Shown piece after piece: positions 26,446 through 34,880 of a stretch of 64,000 nucleotides of DNA. The notes beneath the pieces were generated by a model, which made no database searches, had not been told where the DNA came from, and saw only the letters and a list, made by a program, of their open reading frames with translations. Numbering within the stretch: position 1 is the stretch's first letter; each line of letters opens with the position of its first letter. The translations under genes were made by a program, and so were the position numbers. Source of the stretch: Candidatus Palauibacter rhopaloidicola (GTDB taxonomy: Bacteria; Gemmatimonadota; Gemmatimonadetes; Palauibacterales; Palauibacteraceae); contig JAPPGH010000050.1 in assembly GCA_026914155.1 (NCBI GenBank), positions 186,001 to 250,000 of the forward strand. Reading direction: 5' to 3'.

Positions 26446-27541
26446 GAACTGCGATGATGGATACAGGTTCCGCAGACCGCGTGCAAGCGAGCTCGGGACG
26501 TGGCCGCGGGGCACCCAGGTGTCCCCGGTAAGGCGTCCCGCCGCGGCAAATGCAGGGTCCGCGACCTGGGCAACTCCGGCCACCTGCGGCGAACTCGTGC
26601 AGGGCTTCGGTCGCGGCCGATGGCTCCAGATCGCGGCTCCCGTCGACCTGTACCGCACCGCCCGCGCCGAAGTCGTGCCGCTCGCCCGGTCCGACGCTGG
26701 CGCTTCCCGCCGCTACGCCAAGGTGAAACGCGGCCTGGAGATCCTGCTGCGCGACCGGCCCGACTGCGCCGTGCGCGTGACGCTCGGCGGCGACGAGATC
26801 CCGCGGGGAAGCGGCTTCGGAAGCAGCACCGCCGACCTGGGCGCGGCGCTGCGCGCCGGCATGGACGCCCTCGGCCTGCGGGGGTCGTGTGAAGCCGTCG
26901 CCGGCGCCGCCCTCCAAGTCGAGCCGACCAGCGGCTCCCTCCTCCCCGGGCTCGTCCTGTTCGATCACCGGGGGGGTACGATCCGGGAGCCGCTCGGCCC
27001 GCCGCCGGCCTTGAACATCCTCTGCATCAGACTCCCCGGGGTGGTCGACACGGTGACGTTCAACCGGGGCCTCCCGACACGACTCCCCGAACACGCCCTG
27101 AGAGCCTGGCGCGACGCATTCCGGTTGTGCGCCGACGGGATCGCGCACGGCGACCTCGGGAAGATCGGCGCGGCGGCGACCGCGAGCGCTGCGGCAGCCC
27201 ATCACCTGGGGTGTCCTCCCGCCCCTCCGGGACTGGAGGCGTGTGCCCGGGCGACGACCGCGCTCGGCATCCTGCGGGCTCACTCGGGGACCGTGTGGGG
27301 GCTTCTCTACCCGGAGGAGGAAACGCCGACACCAGAGGAGGTTTCGGACATCCTGAACCACGGGGTGGCCGTCACGGTGCCCGTGCTGCCCGCGCGTTCG
27401 TCCGCGACGGTCGCATCCGTGCAGCTAGTCGGCGGCGGCTGCCGAGTTGCCCCGCCTTCGGAGATGCGGCTATCGTCGCAGCTTGACGCGAGGGGGCCAC
27501 CGGAAGTTCGGTCCGAAGCCGACGCGGCCCCGCCACTGTAG
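26444..27541 (+). CDS. pduX: L-threonine kinase (GHMP family)
   Basis: About 365 residues. PduX makes L-threonine-O-3-phosphate, the substrate of CobD in forming the aminopropanol linker. The motif ATPATCGELVQG matches the PduX start block, and the GHMP ATP loop is IPRGSGFGSSTADLGAAL. The start is uncertain: ATG at 26444 overlaps the antisense riboswitch; GTG at 26519, nearer to the conserved region, is an equally good choice. Its last 20 or so codons overlap the second riboswitch and read as non-conserved sequence (RGPPEVRSEADAAPPL). No riboswitch precedes it on its own strand. Confidence 0.85.
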   Translation: MNCDDGYRFRRPRASELGTWPRGTQVSPVRRPAAANAGSATWATPATCGELVQGFGRGRWLQIAAPVDLYRTARAEVVPLARSDAGASRRYAKVKRGLEILLRDRPDCAVRVTLGGDEIPRGSGFGSSTADLGAALRAGMDALGLRGSCEAVAGAALQVEPTSGSLLPGLVLFDHRGGTIREPLGPPPALNILCIRLPGVVDTVTFNRGLPTRLPEHALRAWRDAFRLCADGIAHGDLGKIGAAATASAAAAHHLGCPPAPPGLEACARATTALGILRAHSGTVWGLLYPEEETPTPEEVSDILNHGVAVTVPVLPARSSATVASVQLVGGGCRVAPPSEMRLSSQLDARGPPEVRSEADAAPPL

Positions 27542-27640
27542 GAGGTCCGGATCCCATCGGCGGATCCGAAACGACGCGCTCGGCGGCCACTGGATGATCC
27601 CGGGAAGGCGAGCGATGTCGCCTCGAGTCAGGAGACGCGG
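27487..27640 (+). promoter_or_regulatory. Cobalamin riboswitch controlling btuFCD-cob
   Basis: On the plus strand: CCGGAAGTTCGGT, CGGCCCCGCCACTGTAGG, GGCCACTGG, CCGGGAAGGCGAG and TCGAGTCAGGAGAC, the ordered cobalamin riboswitch blocks. It sits 44 bases before btuF. Its 5' part lies inside the end of pduX, so the transcript must start within that gene. Confidence 0.93.
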
Positions 27641-27641
27641 T

Positions 27642-27674
27642 TCCCTCGTCCTTTGAACACCATCCTTCGAGGGA
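27642..27674 (+). promoter_or_regulatory. Hairpin covering the btuF ribosome site
   Basis: tccctcg pairs with cgaggga (7 base pairs); the 3' arm overlaps the 5' half of the GGGAGGGG ribosome site (27671-27678) of btuF. This fits a translational expression platform for the riboswitch directly upstream. Confidence 0.5.
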
Positions 27675-27683
27675 GGGGACCCG

Positions 27684-28646
27684 GTGTACACGGCACACCA
27701 GGCCAGGGCGAGCTCGACGGCGCCCGTGACGGCGCCCCCGCGTTCCCCGTTCGCACGGCGGATCGCCGCCCTGCTCACCGTCCTGCTCGCCCCGGTCCTC
27801 CTCACGTCCTGTGCCCCGGACGAGCCTCCGGACATGCCCGCAGTTTCCGTCACGGACGATGCGGGATACACCGTCGCGCTCACCGCGCCGGCGGGCCGCG
27901 TCTTTTCGGTGATCCCCTCGCTGACCGAATCGATCACCGCGCTCGATCCCGGCGTCCTCGTCGCGCGCACCCGCTTCGATCGGGCGCCCGAACTCGCTCA
28001 TCTCCCTTCGCTGGGCGGGACCATACAACCCAATCTCGAGGCACTGGCCGGGCTCGAACCCGATCTGGTCGTCACGTGGGCCGACGCGTCCCAGCGCGCG
28101 GTGGGGGAACGGGTGGACGCGCTGGGCATTCCCGTCTACAGGGCGGTCGTGCAGACGATCGACGACGTGCGCAGCCACCTGCGCCGCCTGGGTACACTGC
28201 TCGGCCGCGAGGAACGGGCCGCCGCGCTGGTGGACTCGCTGGACCTCGCACTGGAGGGCGTGGCCGCCACGGTGCGCGGCCGCGAGCGCGTCGACGTCTA
28301 CTACTCCGTCTGGCACGACCCGCCGCAGACGACCGGGCCGGGAACTTTCATCGACCAGGTCATCGAGCACGCGGGCGGGCGCAACATCTTCAACGATGCC
28401 GCGCGCTCGTGGCCGCGGGTGTCCATCGAAGCGATCCTGCGGCGTGACCCCGACGCCCTCGTCATCGCTCGCCACGCGCCCGGCGCGCCGGGCGCGCCGT
28501 GGCTCGAGGGGCCGGGCTGGCGGGAACTGCGCGCCGTCCGCAACGGCCGCTACCTCCTCGTCGACGGCGACCTCTTCAACCGCCCCGGGCCCCACGTGGC
28601 CGAGGCGGCGCGTCGCATGGCCCACTTCCTGCACGGGCCGCGTTGA
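27684..28646 (+). CDS. btuF: Cobalamin-binding lipoprotein
   Basis: A 320-residue substrate-binding protein of the vitamin B12 ABC importer. It has a lipobox (VLLTSC, Cys43) and then the cluster-type fold with FSVIPSLTESITALDPG, SLGGTIQPNLEALAGLEPDLVV and PGTFIDQVIEHAGGRNIF typical of BtuF. It delivers corrinoid to BtuCD. GTG at 27684 follows a strong GGGAGGGG site. First gene of the riboswitch-led operon; the last 4 bases overlap btuC. Confidence 0.92.
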   Translation: MYTAHQARASSTAPVTAPPRSPFARRIAALLTVLLAPVLLTSCAPDEPPDMPAVSVTDDAGYTVALTAPAGRVFSVIPSLTESITALDPGVLVARTRFDRAPELAHLPSLGGTIQPNLEALAGLEPDLVVTWADASQRAVGERVDALGIPVYRAVVQTIDDVRSHLRRLGTLLGREERAAALVDSLDLALEGVAATVRGRERVDVYYSVWHDPPQTTGPGTFIDQVIEHAGGRNIFNDAARSWPRVSIEAILRRDPDALVIARHAPGAPGAPWLEGPGWRELRAVRNGRYLLVDGDLFNRPGPHVAEAARRMAHFLHGPR

Positions 28647-29638
28647 CGCACACCCCGCGCCGGCTCGCCCTCCTCGCGCTGGTCGTCCTGGCGGCGATCG
28701 CGCTCAGCGTCTCCTTCGGGGCCTCCGGCCTGGGTCCCGTGGACCTGTGGCGTTTCCTCCTGGGAGAGGCCGACCCCACCACCCGTTCCATCCTCCTCCA
28801 GTTGCGGCTGCCGCGCGCGGTGCTGGCGGCGCTCGTCGGAGGCGCACTCGGCCTCTGCGGTTGCACCTTCCAGGCCCTTCTGCGCAACCCGCTCGCCGAG
28901 CCCTACGTGCTTGGCGTCTCGGGCGGAGCCGCCGTAGGAGCGGTGGCCGTCGTGGTGACCGGCATCGGGCTGCGTTTTCCCTGGATGCTTCCCCTGGGCG
29001 CGTTCGCCGGCGCGCTGGCCGCGATGGCGCTGGTGCTGGCGGTCGCGCGGCGGGCCTCGCCCGGTCGGATGGACACGCGTGTCCTGATCCTGTCGGGCGT
29101 GATCATCGGCGCCTTCTTCAACGCGGTGATCCTGCTCCTGCTCTCGCTCGCCGACGTGGAGTCGTTCCGCTCGGCGATCTTCTGGATGATGGGGAACCTC
29201 TCCGGCGCCGACTGGGCTTCGACCGGGCTGCTGGCCCTGCTGCTCATTCCCGGCGCGCTGGCCGTGTTGTCGCTTGCCCGGGCCTTCAACCTTCTCTCGC
29301 GCGGCGAGGAGGTCGCGTTCTATCTGGGCGCCTCCGTGCAGCGGGTGAAGCTCACCGCCTACCTGGCCGCGTCGCTGATGGTGGCGGCGGCAGTCGCGGC
29401 CGGCGGCGTGATCGGCTTCGTCGGGCTGATCGTTCCGCACGCCGTCCGGCTCGCGTGGGGGAACGACCACCGCCTGCTCCTGCCCGCATCCTTCCTGGCC
29501 GGCACCGCCTTCCTCCTGCTCGCGGACACGGTGGCCCGGCTCGTGGTGGCGCCGGCCGAACTCCCCACCGGGGTGGTCACCGCCGTCGCGGGGGTCCCGT
29601 TCTTCGTGGTGCTGCTGCTGCGGGGGGGCCGGCGGTGA
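28643..29638 (+). CDS. btuC: Cobalamin ABC importer permease (FecCD family)
   Basis: A 331-residue inner-membrane permease with about ten helices. LRLPRAVLAALVGGALGLCGC and QALLRNPLAEPYVLGVSGGAA are FecCD family blocks, and GVIGFVGLIVPHAVRL is the coupling region facing the ATPase. A rare TTG start overlaps the btuF stop as TTGA, so translational coupling is likely. Confidence 0.93.
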   Translation: MTHTPRRLALLALVVLAAIALSVSFGASGLGPVDLWRFLLGEADPTTRSILLQLRLPRAVLAALVGGALGLCGCTFQALLRNPLAEPYVLGVSGGAAVGAVAVVVTGIGLRFPWMLPLGAFAGALAAMALVLAVARRASPGRMDTRVLILSGVIIGAFFNAVILLLLSLADVESFRSAIFWMMGNLSGADWASTGLLALLLIPGALAVLSLARAFNLLSRGEEVAFYLGASVQRVKLTAYLAASLMVAAAVAAGGVIGFVGLIVPHAVRLAWGNDHRLLLPASFLAGTAFLLLADTVARLVVAPAELPTGVVTAVAGVPFFVVLLLRGGRR

Positions 29639-30468
29639 GGGAAACCACGGCCTCGCGCGACTGGCGGCCGGTGCTGGAGGGCCGGGACCTGAGTTTCACC
29701 CATCCGCGCGCGGACGAGGCCGCCGTGCGCCGGATCTCGCTGTCGGTCTCCCCGGGCAGGCTCCTCGCCGTCGTGGGACCGAACGGAGCCGGCAAGACGA
29801 CGCTGTTGAAGCTCCTCTCCGGGTCCCTGACGCCTCACGAGGGTGGAGTCACCCTCGACGACCGCGCGCTGTCCGATCTAGGCGACCGGGAACGGGCCCT
29901 TGCGATCGCCGTGGTGCCGCAGTCCGAGTCCTCCCCCTTCCCGGTCACGGTGCGGGAGATGGTGGGGATGGGAAGATACGCGCACCTCGGCCCGTGGGAG
30001 CGCTCCGGAGACAGGGACCGCGCGGTGGTGGAAGATGCGATGGCGCGCTGCGCGGTTGCGGAGTTCGCGGATCGCCACCTGGGCGAACTCTCCGGCGGCG
30101 AGCGACAGCGGGCGCGGATCGCTCGCGCGCTTGCCCAGGAGGCGCCAGTCCTCCTCCTCGATGAGCCCACTGCCGGACTCGACCTCCGCTACCGCATGGA
30201 GCTCTTCCACCTGCTGCGCGACCTTCGGGCCGCCGGCCTCGGTGTGTTGGTCATCACTCACGACCTCAACCTGGCCGCCAGGTTCGCCGACCGGCTGGTG
30301 CTGCTCGACCGCGGACGCACGCTGGCCCGGGGCGCCCCCGACGAAACGCTGTCGCGAGAGTCGCTGGAGGCGGTCTACGACTGGCCGCTCAGGGTGGTGC
30401 CGCACCCGGGACCCGGGAGCGACACCGGCGCACCGCAGACGATCCCGCTCAGGAGGGATGACCCGTGA
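29635..30468 (+). CDS. btuD: Cobalamin ABC importer ATPase
   Basis: A 277-residue ATP-binding subunit. Walker A is GPNGAGKTT (residues 48-56), the signature is ELSGGERQRARIARAL, Walker B is VLLLDEPTAGLD, and the switch histidine is in ITHDLN. It powers BtuC. The GTG overlaps the btuC stop by 4 bases, and the stop overlaps cbiB the same way. Confidence 0.94.
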   Translation: MRETTASRDWRPVLEGRDLSFTHPRADEAAVRRISLSVSPGRLLAVVGPNGAGKTTLLKLLSGSLTPHEGGVTLDDRALSDLGDRERALAIAVVPQSESSPFPVTVREMVGMGRYAHLGPWERSGDRDRAVVEDAMARCAVAEFADRHLGELSGGERQRARIARALAQEAPVLLLDEPTAGLDLRYRMELFHLLRDLRAAGLGVLVITHDLNLAARFADRLVLLDRGRTLARGAPDETLSRESLEAVYDWPLRVVPHPGPGSDTGAPQTIPLRRDDP

Positions 30469-31460
30469 ACGCGGGGCGGCGGGCCGCACGCCCCGTGGCC
30501 CTGAGCCTGGTGGGCGCCCTCGTCCTCGATCGGGTCCTGGGCCAGCCTCGCCTTCATCCGGTGCGGGTGATCGGCGGGCTGCTGGGCGGCGCGCGCCGAC
30601 TGCGGCGCAGCCGGGGACCGCTGGGAAGCCTGGTCGAAGGAGCGGCGGCGCTGGCGGTGGTGTCGGGCGTCGCCGCCGCGGCCTCGCGTTCCCTGATGGC
30701 GCGCCCGGGGCGCCCCTCCACAGAGTCCTCCGGATCCCCGCTGCCCGCCACCCTCCTGGCGGCGGGGGCCGAAGCGCTGCTCCTGCATCCGGCGCTGGCC
30801 CTCGAGCCGCTCGCCGAGGCCGGGGAACGGGTGGCCGCCGCGCTGGAGGCCGAAGATCTCGACGGAGCGAGGCGCCACCTGGCGTGGGACCTGGTCAGCC
30901 GCGACACGAGCGCGCTCGACGCATCTCACTGCGCCTCCGCGGCGATCGAGTCGCTGGCCGAAAACCTCTGCGACTCGGTGGTGGCGCCCGCTTGCGCCTA
31001 CCTCGCGGCCGGCTTGCCGGGGGCCTGGGTCTACCGGGTCGTCAACACCGCCGACGCGATGTTCGGCTACCGTACTCCCGACCTGATCTGGTACGGGAAA
31101 CCGGCGGCGCGAGCCGACGACCTCCTCAACCTCGTACCGGCCCGGCTGGCGGCCGTCCTGATCGTGATGGCCGCGGCATCTCAGCCGCTCCGCCGTGACG
31201 AGAGCCGCCCGGCGCCCGGCGGGGTCTTCCACCACCTCCCGCGTGAAGCGTCCCGCGCGGCGGGGCCCAATGCCGGGTGGCCGATGGCCGCCGCCGCGCT
31301 CGCCCTGGGGGTCCGGCTCCACAAGCCCGGTGCCTACACGCTGAACGCCGCGGGCGCTCGACCCGAGGCGGACGACATCGACGCGGCCGCCGCCCTGATC
31401 CGCCGCGCGGCCTGGCTGGGCATCGGGCTCGTCGTCGCCGCGAGAGCATGCCGCTCGTGA
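30465..31460 (+). CDS. cbiB: Adenosylcobinamide-phosphate synthase
   Basis: A 331-residue membrane protein that attaches (R)-1-amino-2-propanol phosphate to adenosylcobyric acid. Seen: LDRVLGQPRLHPVRVIG at the N-terminus, DLVSRDTSALDASHCASAAIESLAENLCDSVVAP in two conserved blocks, and VYRVVNTADAMFGYRTPD. GTG start overlaps btuD. It takes the product of CobD, encoded next. Confidence 0.92.
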   Translation: MNAGRRAARPVALSLVGALVLDRVLGQPRLHPVRVIGGLLGGARRLRRSRGPLGSLVEGAAALAVVSGVAAAASRSLMARPGRPSTESSGSPLPATLLAAGAEALLLHPALALEPLAEAGERVAAALEAEDLDGARRHLAWDLVSRDTSALDASHCASAAIESLAENLCDSVVAPACAYLAAGLPGAWVYRVVNTADAMFGYRTPDLIWYGKPAARADDLLNLVPARLAAVLIVMAAASQPLRRDESRPAPGGVFHHLPREASRAAGPNAGWPMAAAALALGVRLHKPGAYTLNAAGARPEADDIDAAAALIRRAAWLGIGLVVAARACRS

Positions 31461-32626
31461 ACTGGCGTCCTCCGCGCCCCGACCCCCGCCTCGCCGGCGC
31501 CCCGCCGGAGTTCCATGGCGGGCCGGGGTACGAGCGGGACGTGGAGTATCCCTCCGTAACCGCCGACCTCAGCACCAACGTCAACCCGTACCTGCCGGAC
31601 GAGGCCGTGCGCCGGGCCGTAGCCGGCGCTCCGCTCGACGCCTATCCCGATCCGGCGTCGAGCGGGGTGCGCGCGAGGGTGGCCGGTGTCTGGGGACTCG
31701 ACGCCGAGCGCATCCTGCTCGCGCCCGGAGCCTCCGAGCTGATCTACCGGATCGCCCGCTGCTGGATTCGCCCCGGCGACCCGGCGGTCATGTGCGGCCC
31801 CACCTTCGGCGAGTACCGCCGCGCCGTGGCGATCCAGGGTGGGGAAGTCCACGAGGTGCGGGGGGTCGCTCCGGACTTCAGGTTGCCGCTCGAACGGTTC
31901 TGCGACCGCGTCGCGCGGCTCCGTCCGCCGGTCGCCTTCCTGTGCACTCCCAACAACCCCACCGGCGAAGCACTCTCCGACGCGAGCGTCGCCCAGCTCG
32001 CCGGCCGGATGCCCGCCGGGACGCTCCTCGTGATCGACGAGTCCTACCGCTCCTTCGCGGAGGGACGCCTCGCGCCACCCCACCTGCCCCACGAGGACCG
32101 CGTCCTGCACCTGCGCTCCTTCACCAAGGATCTTGGCGTACCCGGGCTGCGCCTCGCCGCCGCCGTCGCGGCGCCCGGGATCCTCCACCCGCTCGCAAGC
32201 GTCGCGCCGCCCTGGTCCGTGTCCTCCGTCGCCCAGGCCGCGCTCCGGGCGGCGCTTGCCCCGCGCGCCCTCGCCCGACTCGAGGAGAGCCTCATCCGCA
32301 TCGCTGCACGGCGCCGGTGTCTGTCCGCGGCGCTCGCCCGGCGCGGGTGGTGTCCGGGCCCCTCCGCGACCGGCTTCATCCTCGCGGCGGTCCCCAATGC
32401 AGCCGCCACCGCCCACGCCCTCAGGCTCCGGGGCGTCCGCGTGCGTCACGCGGCCTCCTTCGGGCTTCCGGGGCACATTCGGGTCGCGGTTCGGCGGCGC
32501 GCCGAGGAGGAGCGCTTCCTCGCCGCGCTCGACGAGATTGCTACCCCGGACGAAATCGCTACCCCGGACGAGATCGCCGCCCCGGACGGGATCGCCGCAC
32601 ACACGACCGCAGGAGGACCCTCGTGA
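31448..32626 (+). CDS. cobD: L-threonine-O-3-phosphate decarboxylase
   Basis: About 392 residues, fold-type I PLP enzyme that makes (R)-1-amino-2-propanol phosphate. LSTNVNPYLPDEAVR, CTPNNPTGEAL and the Schiff-base lysine in LRSFTKDLGVPGLRLA match CobD/HisC-like enzymes. ATG at 31448 overlaps the cbiB stop by 13 bases; GTG at 31457 would give the GTGA overlap seen elsewhere in this operon and is equally possible. The C-terminus carries an in-frame tandem repeat not expected in the family. Confidence 0.9.
   Translation: MPLVNWRPPRPDPRLAGAPPEFHGGPGYERDVEYPSVTADLSTNVNPYLPDEAVRRAVAGAPLDAYPDPASSGVRARVAGVWGLDAERILLAPGASELIYRIARCWIRPGDPAVMCGPTFGEYRRAVAIQGGEVHEVRGVAPDFRLPLERFCDRVARLRPPVAFLCTPNNPTGEALSDASVAQLAGRMPAGTLLVIDESYRSFAEGRLAPPHLPHEDRVLHLRSFTKDLGVPGLRLAAAVAAPGILHPLASVAPPWSVSSVAQAALRAALAPRALARLEESLIRIAARRRCLSAALARRGWCPGPSATGFILAAVPNAAATAHALRLRGVRVRHAASFGLPGHIRVAVRRRAEEERFLAALDEIATPDEIATPDEIAAPDGIAAHTTAGGPS
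32531..32596 (+). repeat. 18-base tandem repeats at the end of cobD
   Basis: Three full units (first unit gacgagattgctaccccg) and a 12-base partial fourth encode DEIATP-DEIATP-DEIAAP-DGIA. The units diverge at a few third-codon bases. The repeat adds a hydrophobic/acidic tail beyond the enzyme fold. Confidence 0.9.
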
Positions 32627-33315
32627 CCCAGGACGACGAGCGGAGTTCGGACCTCCGCCGCCCGCGCTGCCGTCCCGCGCCCCCGGAAACCGCCGACCCG
32701 AGGTCCTCGACTGGCGACCGGGCGGACCGGCATCCGAAGGCCCCCGTGCCGAAGCAGAGGACGCCCGGGCCCTACCGCGTCCCGCCCCGCGAGCGGCGCA
32801 CCGGCCTCGTCATCCTCAACACCGGCGACGGCAAGGGGAAGACGACGGCCGCGCTGGGCACGCTGCTGCGCGCCCGCGGCCGGGACATGACCGTGGGCAT
32901 GCTGCAGTTCCTCAAGACCGAAGGGGTGAAGCGGGGCGAGCACATCGCGGCCGAGAAGCTCGGGGTCGAGATCGTGCCGATGGGCGCGGGCTTCACCTGG
33001 CTGAGCGAGCGCATCGAGGAGGACCGCGCGCTGGCGCGCGAGTGCTGGGCGCAGTGCCGGGAGGTTCTCGACTCCGGGCGCTACGACATCGTGATCTTCG
33101 ACGAGTTGACCTACCCCCTCGCGTACGGCTGGCTGGACCACGACGAGGTGCTGCCCGCGATCCGCGATCGTCCGGCCGGGACGCACGTGATCATCACCGG
33201 ACGCATGGCCACGCCCGAACTCATCGAGTTCGCGGATCTCGTCACCGAGATGAAGGACGTCAAGCACCCCTATCGGACGCGCGGCATCGGGGCGCAGCCC
33301 GGGCTGGAGCTGTGA
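32623..33315 (+). CDS. cobO: Cob(I)yrinic acid a,c-diamide adenosyltransferase
   Basis: A 230-residue CobA/CobO-type enzyme that transfers the adenosyl group from ATP to cob(I)yrinate a,c-diamide or cobinamide. The P-loop NTGDGKGKTTA is at residues 66-76; LQFLKTEGVKRGEH, GFTWLSE and IIFDELTYPLAYG-like (here IVIFDELTYPLAYGWLD) are family blocks, and TGRMATPELIEFADLVTEMK closes it. The first 55 residues are a Pro/Arg-rich extension of unknown use. GTG overlaps the cobD stop. Confidence 0.93.
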   Translation: MTQDDERSSDLRRPRCRPAPPETADPRSSTGDRADRHPKAPVPKQRTPGPYRVPPRERRTGLVILNTGDGKGKTTAALGTLLRARGRDMTVGMLQFLKTEGVKRGEHIAAEKLGVEIVPMGAGFTWLSERIEEDRALARECWAQCREVLDSGRYDIVIFDELTYPLAYGWLDHDEVLPAIRDRPAGTHVIITGRMATPELIEFADLVTEMKDVKHPYRTRGIGAQPGLEL

Positions 33316-34811
33316 GCGCACCCGTTCTCATGCTGCAGGGCACGGGCTCGGGCGTCGGCAAGTCGCTGCTCACGGCGGCCTTCTGCCGGCTCGCCCGCCG
33401 CCGCGGGATCGCCGTCGCTCCCTTCAAGGGCCAGAACATGTCCAACAACGCCGCGGTCACGGCCGACGGCGGCGAGATCGGGCGGGCGCAGGCGCTGCAG
33501 GCGCGGGCCGCGGGGCTGGACCCGCACGTCGACATGAACCCCGTCCTCCTCAAGCCGCTCGCCGACACGCGTTCCGAGGTCGTGCGACTGGGACGCACGG
33601 ACCGCGGAGCGACCGACCTCCCCTGGCGCGAGCGCAAGCCCCGCCTCTGGCCCGTGGTGACGGAGGCGCTCGCCCGCCTCCGCGACCGCGCCGAACTCGT
33701 GATCGCCGAGGGCGCCGGCAGCCCGGCCGAGACGAACCTGCGCGAGAGCGACATCGTCAACATGGCCGTGGCCCGCCACGCGTCCGCCAACGTCGTGCTC
33801 ATCGCCGACATCGACCGGGGCGGTGCCTTCGCCTCCCTCTACGGCACCTGGGCGCTCCTCTCCGCGGCCGACCGGGCGCTCTTCCGCGGCTTCATCCTCA
33901 ACCGTTTCCGCGGGGATCCGGCACTCCTCGCGCCCGCCCCGGAGACCCTGCGGGATCGCACCGGCGTGCCCGTCCTGGGCGTCGTCCCCTGGATCGACCA
34001 CAAACTGCCGGAAGAAGACGGCGGCCCGGCCCTCGACGCCGGACCCGCCAACGCCCCTGCCATCGCGGCCGCCGCCTACCCGCGCGCCTCCAACCTGGAC
34101 GACCTCGACCCCCTGCGCCGCGAACCGGGCGTGCGCCTGCGCTGGGTCCGCCGCGCGCGCGACCTGGCCGCCCTCGCGGCCCCGCCCGGCCTGGCCGCCA
34201 TCATCCTCCCGGGCTCGCGAAACACCCTCGACGATCTCCGCTGGATGAAGCGCACCGGCCTCGCGGACGCCATCCGCGCGCTCGCGACGGACGGCATCCC
34301 GGTGGCGGGCCTCTGCGCCGGATACCAGATCATGGGCCGCCGCATCGCGGACCCGGCCAGCGTCGAGGGCGGAGGCGAGGAGCCGGGATTGCGCATCCTG
34401 GACGTGCGCACCGAACTCGCCCCGAGCAAGGAGACCCGGCGGACGCGCGCGCGCATCGCCGCCGCGCCGCCGGGCTGGCTGGAGGGCGAGGAAGGAGAGA
34501 TCGTCGCCGGCTACGAGATCCACCACGGGCGTACGCGAGCCGCGCCCGGGCTCCGGCCGTGGCTCGCCGACGGGCCGCGCGACCTCGGGCACGCCGATGG
34601 CGCGCACTGGGGGTGTTACCTGCACGGCGCGTTCAGAAACGACCGCCTGCGCACGGGCTGGCTGCGTTCCCTCGGCCTCCGGCCGGATTCGGCAGGGTGG
34701 GGCGGCTCGATCGACCGCGAACTCGACCGCCTCGCCGACACCGTCGAGCGCTGCCTGGATGTCGACGCGGTCCTGGAGGACGCGCTGCGGCCGGCCGCTA
34801 CGCGACGCTAG
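33312..34811 (+). CDS. cobQ: Adenosylcobyric acid synthase (glutamine-hydrolysing)
   Basis: A 499-residue enzyme amidating four side chains of adenosylcobyrinate a,c-diamide. The N-terminal synthetase domain has QGTGSGVGKS and PFKGQNMSNNAAVT; the C-terminal glutamine amidotransferase domain has ILPGSRNTLDDLRW, the nucleophile in VAGLCAGYQIMG and the histidine in GCYLHGAF. GTG overlaps the cobO stop. Last gene of the operon begun by btuF; 69 bases of non-coding sequence follow before the next gene. Confidence 0.94.
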   Translation: MSAPVLMLQGTGSGVGKSLLTAAFCRLARRRGIAVAPFKGQNMSNNAAVTADGGEIGRAQALQARAAGLDPHVDMNPVLLKPLADTRSEVVRLGRTDRGATDLPWRERKPRLWPVVTEALARLRDRAELVIAEGAGSPAETNLRESDIVNMAVARHASANVVLIADIDRGGAFASLYGTWALLSAADRALFRGFILNRFRGDPALLAPAPETLRDRTGVPVLGVVPWIDHKLPEEDGGPALDAGPANAPAIAAAAYPRASNLDDLDPLRREPGVRLRWVRRARDLAALAAPPGLAAIILPGSRNTLDDLRWMKRTGLADAIRALATDGIPVAGLCAGYQIMGRRIADPASVEGGGEEPGLRILDVRTELAPSKETRRTRARIAAAPPGWLEGEEGEIVAGYEIHHGRTRAAPGLRPWLADGPRDLGHADGAHWGCYLHGAFRNDRLRTGWLRSLGLRPDSAGWGGSIDRELDRLADTVERCLDVDAVLEDALRPAATRR

Positions 34812-34880
34812 GGCTGGCGGGCGCCTCCCTCCCGGAGAGAAGATTCAGGTCGGGTTCTCTGCTCTTACGGAGGTTTGAAG

